64,000 nt of DNA from Apiotrichum sp. Y4204 (Eukaryota > Basidiomycota > Tremellomycetes > Trichosporonales > Trichosporonaceae), in assembly GCA_025531455.1 (NCBI GenBank), contig JAMYHL010000030.1, forward strand, positions 1 to 64,000, read 5' to 3'. The notes beneath the pieces are model-generated. The model was given only the letters and a program-made list of their open reading frames with translations, was not told the origin of the DNA and did not search any database. The position numbers were made by a program, and so were the translations under genes. This document shows positions 42,465-53,659 of this stretch, piece after piece (the first letter of the stretch is position 1; each line of letters opens with the position of its first letter).

Positions 42465-45400
42465 ATGGCGGACCGCATTCGGCGCCTCACGCCCATCACG
42501 GAAGGTAACACTCCGCGCTCAACGCACTCCGCCAGGCTGCCTGCGGACCCGCCAACGCCGGCATTTTCTGGGGACGTGTTTGCTCAATCTTGGGATCCAG
42601 CCGAGTCACCCCAGGCAGTCAGTCGCACACCCGAACACTCGCAACGTCCAGCGGAACCGCACCCCCAACCCCAACCCCTCCCCTTCCCTCTTCCACTGCC
42701 ATCGATCCCAAAGCCTGCAGGCACATCCCCCGTTCCTCATCACCAGCCTCATCACTCGCTCTCCTATCCCCCTCCTTCTGGCCCCTCGCACGCTCCCGTC
42801 CAGTGCCGACCGTACACCTCGCACCTACCCTTGAAGACTTGCGACGAGTTTGCACGCAGAGGGGCACACCCCGCCCTGGGCGCGACAGACACTGCTCCTG
42901 AACTTGCCTTGGGGGAACATACTGCAGCAGAAGCTTCACACTTGCCGAGGAGTCTGTCTGTTCCGACTTATCCCTCTTCTTCCTCACCGTCCTCAAATAT
43001 GCGCCGGGGATCAATCACCATGGCCAAACGTCGCCCAGCCCCTCTTCCACCGTCCGACCCACCCTTCAGTCCGCCAATGATGACGTCCACGACGGGCCGG
43101 CCGGCACCGACACGCATTCCTGTCCGCAGTGGCGCGCCCCAGAACACGATCGACACTAGCGCCCCGAAAGTGCCCCCCGTGGCGCCCGTCACGACGAAAC
43201 GCGGTTCGCGGGTCCAGCTGAATGTCGTGAGTGACCTCAATTGATGATCCGCCAGCTGACGCCTCCCGACAGCCCCAGCAAGAACCGCGCTGCGCGAGTC
43301 CACCGCGTTTGGCCCGCTCGGCCTCCGTCGCCGGCACCAACCCGACGCACCGCTCAGGACGCAAGTTCAGTCCCGACCTTCCCCCGCGCCCGATGTCCTC
43401 CTCCGGGCGTCCGCGGCCCAGCAGCATATTTGTCCCCCGCTCCGCCCTGCCTATCAGCAACCGTCCATGCTCCTTTCCCGGTCCCGCCGAACTGGCTATG
43501 GGAAGGTATGGCCAGAAATTCGACCTTGAGGCGGCTTTTGCCACGTTTTCGATACGGGGCGATGGTGATCAGCCCCGGGAGGCACCACTTTACGGACGTA
43601 GCTCGCCGACGCGCAATGACAAGCGGGAACGCCGGTCACAGACGGTAATTCCTGTTCTGCACCTGGAGAGTGAAGACAAGCGGCGTCCCTCCTCGTCGCT
43701 CAACCGCCACTCCTCGCTCCGCATCTCGTCCCTCCTCTCCAGGTTCAGCAAGCCGGTTCCGCCGTCCCCTATCAGTCCTGTTTCGGGGGCCCCCACAGAT
43801 GAGGAGTTCACGAGCTCAGCCCCCATTCGCTCCGCAGTAAGGAGCTCGGACCGCTTTCATATCGAGGGTGACGACGACGAAATCCTCACCCCGGCCCACC
43901 AATACCAGCACCGGAGAATGAGCAACGGCTCAATCGTTGAGGTTTCTCTTGCGCGCTTGCTGTATGCGGAAAACCCGGACGAGCTCTCTTCCTGCGAGGA
44001 GGAGGTCGTAGAAGACGCCGAGGCCGGACTGGGAAACGCCGACTCCAATTCGAATGTGACGTTAACGGCCGAGCCGCCTTCACTCTCGCGTTCCTCCTCG
44101 GATGCGCAGACCAGCACTGATGCCTCACCGCAGGGGATGTACCCATCTTCACCGTGTTCAACAGACGTAAACCAGCTGCAGTACCCTGAGGCTCCCATCG
44201 CGAACGGCGCCCTCGCATCCGCGCAGGTTCTCATCGCCGAGGGTCTGGCGGAAGGACTATCTGAGAAGGAAGTAATATTGCGCGTTTCGACCGAGATGCT
44301 CGCCCATCAGGCAACCGCACTCAACAATGTGGCCCTCATGATGAGGGCTGTAGCGAGCGAGACGCTCGAGTGGGGAGCTCGTCTCATGGCGATGAACTCG
44401 CTTGGAGAGGGCCAACTCGCGGAATCACCAGAACTCCTGCCTGCGCCCCGCAATTGCCCGCCTCTGCATTCAAATGGAAACGGGATTCAGACTGTGACCG
44501 TTACAAGTGCCTCTCAACCGGCTTCTCGACAAACCTCAAACGCGTCGTCTCGCCAAGCCTCAACTACGTCCGCTATATCAGTACCCCCACGCCGTACCTC
44601 CTCGCTGTCATCCCTTCTTCATCAGACGGAGCGTATTGGCCGCGAGGGATGGGAGAATCTCCGTGCCACAGAGGAGACTTGGACTCGTGCTGTCCAGGAC
44701 CTTCAGCGTCTGGTGGGAGAAAAGAGTAGATCCGAGCCCGGCGCGTCTACTGGCTACCTTGAAGCTGGATTTACGCACATCCCAACGCCCACCGTGTCGA
44801 GGTCGACCTCTGGCGCGTCTGGTGCTTCCGGGGGGTCAAGCGGGTCATCATATCCTTCGGACCATGCTTCCCCATCCAACTTGGGGCCCAGTGACATACA
44901 GAGGGACCAGTCCTTGGTGAACATGCTCGCCCACGGGATCGAGTTGATGGAGGCCGCAATTGAGCGCGGCGATGCATTCAACAATGGGCCGAGCATCTCC
45001 CAGCATGGTTCTCTCACACGTCACGACTCGGTGCAGATGTCTATTCAGGAGGAGATAAGGCAGTCGCTTACGCCATTGTCTTTTCGTTCCCGCAAGATCA
45101 TTACTACCATATCGCGCTCGGCCTCCGTCACCCGGGCTGATCACCCTGCGAGCTCCGAGGACAGGGCCAAGGAGCCTCCCGAGAGCCGAGAGGACAAACC
45201 GACTTCCCCCGTTGAGGCTGTCAAAGAAGAAGCTTTACCACCCAGCCAGGGATCCGAGGCCAGCGGTGCCCCCGGTGTTTCGCCGCTTGACGACTGGGGT
45301 ATGATCACGGACGATAGTAGCAGCAACGAGCGAGAGGCGTCTCTACAGACGCCCTCCCCTATGTCGCCGCTGTCCCCGTCCATCGCTGTCAGTGACACCA

Positions 45401-45789
45401 CTGCGCTGCTTTCGTCTGCCCCTGCTGCCCCTGTGGATCGCTTGGTGGCCGGCCGCGAGCCCGAACTACCCCAGGTTCTCACTACTCACTCCCACCAGTC
45501 GGCCGATACCCTCCGTCCCCTGCCGCAGGATGGTATCCACTTTGGCCCCGGGTCAAGCCCCACCGGAAAGCTGCGCAGGGGACTTTCGCGCCGCCTATCG
45601 CGTCGCTCGCCGACGGCAAGCGATTCGAGTCTCGTCTCCCCCCCGTCGGCGAGCACCCCACCAAAGTATGCGCCGCCTTCACTCTCTGCTGGACCTCCGC
45701 CTTCGGCCTTCCCCTCAACAGACTCAAAACGCCGCTGGTTCAGCCTCAACTGGAAAACACGCCGCAACTCGATCGGCAGCCAGAAGTAA
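42465..45789 (+). CDS. large disordered protein of unknown function
   Basis: Exon 42465-43226 joins exon 43273-45789 through a 46-nt phase-0 intron (donor GTGAGT, branch CTGAC, acceptor CGACAG), giving 1,092 residues. Most of it is Pro/Ser/Thr-rich and disordered. A few helical segments look structured: SEKEVILRVSTEMLAHQATA with NNVALMMRAVASETLEWGA, then GWENLRATEETWTRAVQDLQ, and NMLAHGIELMEAAIERGDAF. The C-terminus is basic and aromatic (KRRWFSLNWKTRRNSIG), perhaps a membrane- or partner-binding tail. Many SP/TP and RxxS sites suggest regulation by phosphorylation. No known domain recognised. The 5' side has a pyrimidine-rich leader. Confidence 0.75.
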
Positions 45790-45964
45790 CAATCAACGGA
45801 CCCTGCATGCGATCAGTATACCCCTCACAATAGATCCCTCATAACGATAGACGATGATGCTCGGGGAGAGCAGTACGAACCGGAGCACGACACAATGTGG
45901 GCGCCATAGAATAACAGGCGGTCCACCTCGACGGTATGCAATTATGTCCATTACGTCGTTAGTG

Positions 45965-47547
45965 TTAAGTGACAGGGAAGAGAGCGGCGGCGAGGCCGCC
46001 AACCAAAGTAGTCAATCCCGTGAAGAGGAGCAGCACGCCATAATTTGTGCTGCCGTACACTCCCGCCGCGCCGCGGAGCACACTCGTCTTGAGGAGGGCT
46101 GTGGACACTGGTCCCGACGCAAAGTTGCCCACACCACGGAGCGTGGCGTCGATCCCGAACAGGAGCCCTGGCAACGTCGGGTCGTCCTCTATCGCGTTAG
46201 CCGCATCTCGGGTTCTAGTCTCCACTCACTGGCAATAAGCGAGATCATCTTGCTCCACGCACTGGGCGTACACAGCGCGGTAAGCCCCCACGCGAGGCTG
46301 AAGAGGATGAGCAGCGCGTCGTGCGTCCCGAACCCCCACAGCAGGGTAGCAGCCAAAGCGGAGAAGACACACGACGCGAGCATCACCCTGTTCACTGGTA
46401 TCCGGTCCGACAGCCACCCAGTCATGAGGTTGCCGAGCACGCTGGCGGCGTACATGATCGCGACGAGGGCCGTCCCCGATGGCCGCGTGGGGCCGACGAC
46501 GTCCGCGAAAACTGGCAGTGTGAGTACTGTACAGTAAGTGCTGTTCAGATTCTCCTCACTGGGCATCCAGAGCGAGGGGATAAAGTTGCCGATGGAGGTA
46601 AGCCCCACGAACGCGCCCATGGCCCAGAGCGCGCGGCGGCGGAGGAACGCATAGTCTACGCTCTGGATCGGGCGGCGGGTGGCGACCCGCGCGACGGGAA
46701 CGCGGGGGCGGACAAACACGAAGGCTACGAGGTTGATAGCGCCGAATATAGCTGCGAGAGAGAGCATCGTGCCCTTGTATCCTACTCTATGCAGCAAAGC
46801 GGTGCCGAGGAGGGGGAAGAATGTGCCGCCGGCCGCGGCGCCGCTGAAGAGTATGCCTGTTGCGAGGCCGCGGCGCGCGCTGAACCACCCAAACAGCATG
46901 GTGACGCACGGAAAGTGCAGGGCTGGGTGAGTGTTTGGAAAAGCCGGGGTCTTACCTTCTGAGAGGGGATACATTATGCCAATGGTGAGCACGAGATGCC
47001 AAGGCTGCGTGACGAACGCGGCGCACACGAGGCTCGCGGTGCCAAAGACGAGGCCGGCAATCTGGAAATGGCGCGTATATTGCGGCCAGGCAGCGAACAG
47101 CCTAAAAGTAAGAGTAAGATATCATATCTGCTGTTCTCTTCTTCTCTCAACTTACGGCCCCATGATGCCGCAAAACACACACAACAGCCCATTCTGCAGG
47201 GTTGCGGCCAGCGTCGTCGTGCTCTCTTGTCCGGGGAACAGGGTTGAGCTCCAGTACGCGTGCAGGATGCCCACGCTGTACGGCAGCCCCCACACGATCG
47301 TCTCGATGACCGTCGCCGCGACGAGGAAGGACCACGCGCCCCACCCCGCGTCCTGCGGCGCGAGGGCGGGGACGGGGCGTTCGCTCGTTCTGGGATCTGT
47401 GGTGGTTTCGTTTTCTTGCCCGTGGTCTTGGGCTTGGGTTTCGGGGTGGTTATTCCCCGGCTGGACCAGATTAGTGCCAGAATCATAGGCCCCCAACGGG
47501 GTCTGCGCGCCCGAGGTCCCCCGTGTGCGTAGCTCAATGTCAGCCAT
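45965..47547 (-). CDS. MFS transporter, monocarboxylate (MCT)-like
   Basis: Exons 47547-47156, 47101-46956, 46922-46230 and 46188-45965 give 484 residues. Introns are 54, 33 and 41 nt with phases 2, 1 and 1. After a hydrophilic N-terminus of about 75 residues, membrane segments begin with AATVIETIVWGLPYSVGIL. A half-protein loop has WFSARRGLATGILFSGAAAG, the MCT-type pattern after TM4. The second half includes NLMTGWLSDRIPVNRVML and ends with LLFGIDATLRGVGNFASGPV and a last helix. This matches fungal MCT-like permeases of the plasma membrane; the substrate (monocarboxylate or other small solute) cannot be read from sequence. Convergent with the 42465 gene, 175 bases apart. Confidence 0.88.
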
Positions 47548-48147
47548 GTTAGGATGAAGTGGGTGGATGCGGTCTGCAGTTGTGAGGTGGTCATGGCTTG
47601 ATAACTGGCTCCATGGTTTCAATGGACTCGACGATCGCTCCAATACCGACTTTTGAGTCGAGTCGGGATCGGTTCCCTTCGGTGTCTTTCGTCGGCGCTA
47701 AGCGACGATAACGTTATCAAATGATCGATTAACACAGTCGGATCCGACGTTTCCCAGATGTGCCAAGACCAAACCGTCTCATCACCACAATGCATGACAT
47801 AAATCGCTATATACAACATCAGACTGGACAACTTGCGATTGACGATGGTTTCTACTCGATCTACTTCTCTATGCGCGTTTGCTTCGCAAATGTGATGCGC
47901 CATATCTGTCGTGTTAGCTAAACGAGGGCGATTCTAGCTAGTAAGGGTGAGCCGCAAAGGCGCATACACCGACTGGTGGTGATGTGACCCACCATGACCT
48001 CCACGGAGATTCGTTTCCACCCCTTTACTCGTCCTTCCCTGGTGGGTTAATTTATCACACTCAGCTCACCCACCAAAAGCACCTCGTACGACTAGCCCCG
48101 TTCTTCGGAACTTGAGCCCGCTCGGCAGCTGTGTTCATTCAATATTC
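47548..48147. other. intergenic, no gene seen
   Basis: Lies between the 5' end of the transporter gene and the 3' end of the RNase III gene. A short GGTGGGT inverted motif occurs near 48040-48080. No coding frame. Confidence 0.45.
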
Positions 48148-49726
48148 TCAGATCGTGTTCGTCTGGTGTGTTAGCGACTCGATTGGCTTCCGCACCCACC
48201 GTCAGGCCAAGCTTCTTGGCGGCCTCCCACGCCGCGGCGTTGCGCGCGCGGTACCTGTTCGAGCGCGTCGCGTCGCCCATTTCGATGCCGTCGACCGAGC
48301 AGCGGATGCGCCAGAGAATGCCAACGCTGGTCTCGAAGCGCTGCGAGTCGTAGTCGATGCGGCGCTCGCGCTGCGTGCCGTACATCTTGAGAAGGAGCGC
48401 CATGCCCTCTGCGCGCGTGTCGAGCCGGTCGAGCTCCTCTGGCGAGGCGGCAACCTCCATCGTACCGTCGTACGCGGTGCCCATAACGGAGTAATGCTGG
48501 TTGTACTCGTTCTTCATGTGCTGGAGGAAGAAGTCGTACAGGGGATCGTACATCTCCCGCAGCCAGGCGGTGATGCACGCAAATCCCTCCGTCATACGGG
48601 TCTCGATCGGGTACGAGAAGTAGATGCCAGCAATGTACGCCTCGACAAGCGCTGCGCGGACGTCCGTCTGCGCACGAAGGACAGGAAGCAGGCGCGGGTC
48701 GCCATTCAGCCGCTGCGGGAGATTGTACATGCCAGAGATGTGGGAGAGCGTCGCGTTCGAGACGAGGTGCGCCTTGAGTTTCTGGTGGGTCAGAAGAGCA
48801 CGCGCAAAAATACCCACAGTGGCGGTGCCACACGTCAGACCCGGATTGAGCTCGTGCAGCCACGTCGTGACAATCATGCCGAGCACGCTGTCGCCGACAT
48901 GCTCGAGCTTCTCATAGTGCCGCTGCGGCTCCTCAAACTGGCCGCGGGAGCGGGGGAAGACACTTTGGTGGGTGAACACCTGCTTGAGGATCTCGGCGTC
49001 GCGGATGGGGGGCAGGGGAGGCAAGGGGAAGACTGGCAGTTTTTCGACCGGAAGGAGCACCGCAGTGGAGGCGCCGCCCTTCTTTGCACGCTTACTGGGC
49101 AATGGTGGGGGAAGGACCGGGACAGGTCCGGTGTCGTGCGGGTCATATGGCGTGATATGGACGGTACGCGTATTGCGAAGAGACAAAGGGTATACTGGCC
49201 CGTCCTCGTCCTTGTCATCGTCGCGCTTGAAGATATCAAACTCCTCCTCGCGCTTGCTGCCCAAGTCGTCTTCAGAGCGCTTGCGCTTCGCGACGCTGAA
49301 CGAGTCTTTCTCCTGTCCTGCGGGAACGGAGCGCGGCCACATGTTGATTGTCGCGCGGCCCACAGCCTTCGGGAGGGGGTTGGAATCCGCGTATGGTACC
49401 AGTGCACCGGGACCCGGGGCTGGCGTCGCGCGGCTGGAAGAGGGGGAAGGTGAGGCGCCGCTGGGGACAGCTGGAGCTGAGCCTGGAACCGGGGTGGTAG
49501 CGCTACTGCCGTCGCTCTCGCGGCTCCTCACGCCGCGGCGAGAATGAGGAGTTTTGGTTGGTCCCGTAGCAGCATCTGATGACACACTAGCGCTTACTGA
49601 GTCTACGCCCGTCTGAGGGGTTACGGGCTTGGGAGGGAGTTTGGCATACGCGAACATGGGCGGCTTTGGCTTCGGAGGAAGAACAGTCGCGGGCGGGCGC
49701 CAGGGAATGTTAGTTGGCGGGTCCAT
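48148..49726 (-). CDS. RNase III-domain protein with C-terminal dsRBD
   Basis: Exons 49726-48818, 48781-48200 and 48162-48148 give 501 residues. The first intron (36 nt) is stop-free and in frame; removing it restores the family sequence GTAT-KLKAHLVSNATL. The second intron (37 nt, branch GCTAAC) leaves a 15-nt last exon; if retained, the frame runs to 48092. About 240 disordered residues precede the RNase III domain, whose signature is HYEKLEHVGDSVLG (270-283), with Glu275 and Asp279 at the usual catalytic places. The second site reads AALVEAYIAGIYF: the Glu is present, but the Asp normally three residues earlier aligns with Ala. A dsRBD-like segment follows (IRCSVDGIEMGD, RARNAAAWEAAKKLGL). 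Likely nuclear rRNA/snRNA processing (Rnt1 type) or a mitochondrial ribosome paralogue. Confidence 0.82.
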
Positions 49727-50128
49727 AGTGAGGAAAAAAAGGGGGAGGGCAGTGACAAGGAGAGAGAGAGAGAGAGAGAGAACAGGAGTATGAGGAGGAG
49801 GGTGATGGGGATGATGAGGAGGGGGATGATGGTGAGGACGTGGGAAGTGGGAAGCTTGGACAACGAACAGACCCGCTTTTCGGTCTCGAAATTGGACCTT
49901 CCTCCACCTCCACTTTTTTGTTGTCCATTTTCCCATTTTTGCCACCCAGAAGGCCACCTTGGTCTCACATTCTGCATTTGGTCGTGTACTCTGCCCATTC
50001 TCACAACTATCATAACCACAGCCATAACCACTGTCCAGTATCCTAGTGTCCTGCTCGTGCGAGCGAAGCGAGCGCCAATCTGGAGTTTTTCTGCATAAAG
50101 CCAGCCGCCCCAGGTCGCCTATGGCGCA
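49727..50128. promoter_or_regulatory. leader/promoter of the RNase III gene with AG microsatellite
   Basis: An (AG)n run at about 49759-49781 and further purine-rich sequence to 49860 are pyrimidine-rich in the sense of the minus-strand gene. Confidence 0.5.
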
Positions 50129-50647
50129 CTACTTGGGGGGACGCCAGCTACCGCAAGGCGGCACGGTGGACGACTTTGCGGGAATATCGCCCCTGCGCGC
50201 CCAGCAGTGGCTGTCGGTGAGGTAGTGGTCGTCTAGCTGGCACCAGATCTTGAGGCTTTCGTAGGGCGTGTACTCGCGGGCAACCGACGAGTGGGCCGTG
50301 TCGGTATAGCACTGCGTCACGCGGACGGTCATGGCGGTCTGCGGCCCGCGCTCGGCATTACACCCCTCGTCGGCCTCGCACGGCATCGTGATGCGCTGTG
50401 GGGAGGCGGCCGGCATGGGGATAAAGCACTCGCCGACGTTGAAGAACCCGGCGCGCTTGCACCGGATCTTGATGTCTGCGCCGGCGGCCAGGTGCTTAAC
50501 GATTGAGGAGCAGCGGTCCGCCGCGGCGTAGCAGTCGGTCTCGGACGTCGTGCGCGTGAACTCTGGGCCTTCGGGGCCGCAGCACTCGCACCCGGGGCCG
50601 GCGGAGACGAGCGCCGCGAGCGTGAGGAGAAGGAGAGCGATCTTCAT
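50129..50647 (-). CDS. small secreted cysteine-rich protein
   Basis: Single exon, 172 residues, ATG at 50647-50645. A clear signal peptide (MKIALLLLTLAALVSA) is followed by a mature part with 13 cysteines, beginning GPGCECCGPEGPEF. Later Cys-containing segments include IKIRCKRAGFFNVGECF, PCEADEGCNAERG and VTQCYTD. No transmembrane or GPI signal. The odd Cys count leaves one unpaired residue or a dimer. No known family recognised; small secreted Cys-rich proteins of fungi act outside the cell, but no role can be assigned here. A canonical intron ending directly before the ATG (see 50648-51345) may lie in its leader. Confidence 0.78.
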   Translation of the reverse strand: MKIALLLLTLAALVSAGPGCECCGPEGPEFTRTTSETDCYAAADRCSSIVKHLAAGADIKIRCKRAGFFNVGECFIPMPAASPQRITMPCEADEGCNAERGPQTAMTVRVTQCYTDTAHSSVAREYTPYESLKIWCQLDDHYLTDSHCWARRGDIPAKSSTVPPCGSWRPPK

Positions 50648-51345
50648 CTAGGATTTGGGGAGTGCAGACGTACGGTGGCGAAGGTAGTTGTGAGATGCAA
50701 TACTGGAAGTCACGCAGACGAGAGACGACAGACTGGCAACGCATTATAACCTTCAAGCTCCTAACTCACCGCTCGAGCTCTGACGCAGTCGCCGGTGCTC
50801 ACGTTCACAAAACCGATCTCACGCGCAGCACATGACGTCGAGCCGCCGGCAGCGTCGCCAGGCCGCCAGTCGTCAGGTCGGCAAAGACGCCCAGGCGCAG
50901 CAGCTTCCGAGCTTCCGATGGCTTGGCATCTCACATGTGCAAAGGTTCCATGACCCGAGGTTATGCTTGCACTTGAAGGTCTGCACCCAAGCGGTTCCGC
51001 AATCACCGATGCGAGTCGGTTAGGTCATTCCGCATCTCCTCTTGCTCATTCTTGCAGACTTCCATCGGAGGGCGGGCGTTCCCTGCGGTTGGTGACGGAC
51101 ATGTAAGAAGGGTGTTCTCACGGTCTCTCTTCAATGTCTGCAAATTGTGCTCCATGACAGTCTATGAGTCGCTTCTGTGTTGCTCTTGAGGTTGAAGGGC
51201 TTGGCAGTGGCTATGCAGAACAATCAGCCGAGGCATGGACTGGGTGTCACGATCACCATAAAGCCGACTGATGTGCCGGTGTGCCGGGGGGCGCATGCGC
51301 ACTCCCAACTTTCCCAATCATTACGAGCCAATACATACATCGCAT
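50648..51345 (-). other. upstream region with probable leader exon or remnant paralogue
   Basis: On the minus strand a frame from 51006 to a GTGAGTTAGG donor at about 50769 encodes a Cys-containing segment (STSCAAREIGFVNVSTGDC). It resembles, weakly, the segment IRCKRAGFFNVGEC of the adjacent secreted protein. A CCTAG acceptor precedes the ATG at 50647. It may be a spliced leader exon or a decayed duplicate. Nothing else is seen to 51345. Confidence 0.3.
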
Positions 51346-53659
51346 CTAACACAATTTGGTGGCCACCTCGTCTGCGAGCTTGCGCACATCCGCCTTGCCC
51401 CACCGCTTGCCCGCGTCTTCAAGCGTGGCCCGCGCACCAAGCACCTCGAGCAGCGGCTTGATTCCCTCCTCGTACGACGGCGAAAGGTAGATAAGCAGCG
51501 CCGATGCGGCGAGGAGGCGGTGGCCTGCGGTTGGTTAGCTTTCGCACAGACTAGGGCGTGGCAGCCACTCACCGACATCCGGGTCGCTCTCGCGACCGAT
51601 TCCCTCCAGCAGCGCAGTAAGAAGCTCGAGCTCCCAGTCGGCCTGGAGACCCTCCTCGTCGTCGGATCCGCCGGCCGCAGCGCGTTCCTTAGCCACACGG
51701 TGGCGCCATGCCGCGGCGTTGACGGCAACGTCTGCAGCAGCCTTGCGCACACTGACCTCAGGGTGGAGGAGGGAGTCAACGAGGACACTGAGCAGATTGG
51801 TCTGGACGGTGGACTCGGTGCCAAGCACCAAGTTAGCAAGGGGGAGCGGGGCGAGGAGGTTGGTCGCTAGGCGAAGGGTAGTGAGGAGAAGCGGGCGCGG
51901 TGCAGCGGCCTTATCTCCCTGCAGCGTACTAGCGGTGAGAGAGAGGATGGGGCCTATCGGCTGCGAGCCGGATGAGGAGAGGCGCCCAGCCAGAGCAGCA
52001 ATTATCGGGGTCTTGAGGAGACCGATGCGCCACAGGTCGACGACAGGGAATGCTTCAGCCGGTTTTAGTGAGACAAGCAGCGCGGCCGTAGCACTTGTCC
52101 ACTGGTCGATCGCGGCGGCGTTTGGCATCGTTTTGCCTTCGAGTATCGGGATGGCAACCGTCTTGAGCACGCCAACCTGCTCTGGAGAGGCACCTGCAAA
52201 GCTCTCAAGCTTGGTCAGAAGCGCAGTAAACGCCGGGGTGGTCGTCGCCGTAATCGGCTGAGTGGAGATACGCTGCGTGGCCGCGAGGTACTTCCGTTTG
52301 TGGGGGTGGACAGGGAAGCAGTCGTCGAGGAGCCGCTCCGTCGCCTGCTCGATACCCCGCTTGTCCGCGCCCTGCACCTCATTGACCTTCTTCCCCTCCT
52401 TGAAGAACATGAATGTCGGCGTCGCGCTCACGCCGTACTGGCCTGCAATGGCGTGTCCCTCCCCGACGCCCATCTCGACCTCGACGAACCGCGTGCCCTT
52501 GGGTCCATATGTCGCGTGGTGGGTCTCCGCCAGCGCCTCATATGCAGGCTTGATCATCCGGCACGGGGGGCAGCCAGCCGTGTTCGTAAAGTTGACAATG
52601 ACCGCCTTGTTGTTCGACATGATGGAGTTGAAGTTTGCCTGCGAGGTGACGAGGGTGAGTGCCGACGTCTCCGGAATGGACCGGGTGACGCCTGCTGGCT
52701 CTCCTGAGCCTTGCGAGCCGGAGCCGCCGGCAGCCGCAGCCGCGACGGCCTGGAGGAAGCTGGCCGCGAGGTTCTGGTCATTCGGCGCACCCGCCGCAGG
52801 CGGCGCGGGGGGTGGCGTGGCCGGGGCCGCAGGGGCGGGAACCGGGCTGGGGTCGAATGCGGAGTGCTCGCTCCCGCTCGTCGCACCGAACATGGCATCA
52901 ATCTGCGGCTTGATCATTTGTCCCAGCGGCGTGGTGAGGAATTCGGCGGGAAGACCTGTTGTCAGCGCGGTACTTCACCCGCACTCACCGCTGATCCAGC
53001 TCGGGATTTCGGTGCCCGTCAGGAAGCCAATGACATCGGCGGTAAAGTTGTTGCAGTTGAAGTCGATGAGATGGTACTTGTTCGGCGTGTAGTACTCGGA
53101 CAGCGAGAAGAGATACTCCTGAAAAGTGTCCGGGTCGATTTCTGAGAGTTAGAGGTGAGAGGTACTGTCGAACTCACGGGTCTCGCCGCACTCGATGATC
53201 TGCTGCGGCGTGCCGTGCTGAAATGTCAGCGAGTGTCATGGAGCAGGTCTGAGCTGCCATTATCTCCAGCAGCTCAACTCCCAAGAATCCTGGCACTAAT
53301 CGCTTTGCCACTCACATGCGTCGTTCCAGGAGCAGCCTCCATGATTCCGCGCCCGTAGAAGATCTCGCGGCCGTACACAACGACGGACGTGTGCCTATGG
53401 TCAACCCAAGGATCAAAAGATTGTAGGTGGCGAGCGACAGAGAGTCGCGCACCGCGAGATGGCAGCCCGTTGGAGATGAGTTCCAGCCGTATCCCGTTCA
53501 CTGTACGTACCAGATACCGTCAATCTGCCGTCCCGTCAGGCCAAGACTCATGCTCTTCGCCATTCCCCGCGAGAGGTCGTACACGTAGAGCTGGACGCGC
53601 TGGGGTCAGACGTCGTGCGGGTGTACCATGAAGCGCAATCTACTCACCTGGCCGCTCAT
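51346..53659 (-). CDS. DeSI (PPPDE)-thioredoxin-PUL fusion protein
   Basis: Seven exons (53659-53648, 53599-53511, 53394-53316, 53217-53178, 53141-52989, 52955-51573, 51524-51346) give 644 residues; every phase closes. Residues 5-130 form a PPPDE thiol-peptidase domain with the catalytic pair His35 (GIWHTSVVVYG) and Cys103 (HLIDFNCNNFTADVIG). A Pro/Ala-rich linker follows. A thioredoxin domain has active site GCPPCRMIKP near residue 253 and the cis-Pro motif SATPTFMFF. The rest is an alpha-helical PUL domain ending GKRWGKADVRKLADEV. DeSI proteins act on SUMO or ubiquitin conjugates; PUL domains bind Cdc48/p97, so a role in modifier removal linked to proteasomal degradation is likely. The first exon is only 12 nt. 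Confidence 0.92.

Noticed and set aside
42493..42527. 31-nt intron near the start of the 42465 gene
   Set aside because: A GTAACA donor and CCGCCAG acceptor exist, but splicing shifts to a frame that stops at 42834, while the unspliced frame continues with natural Pro-rich sequence.
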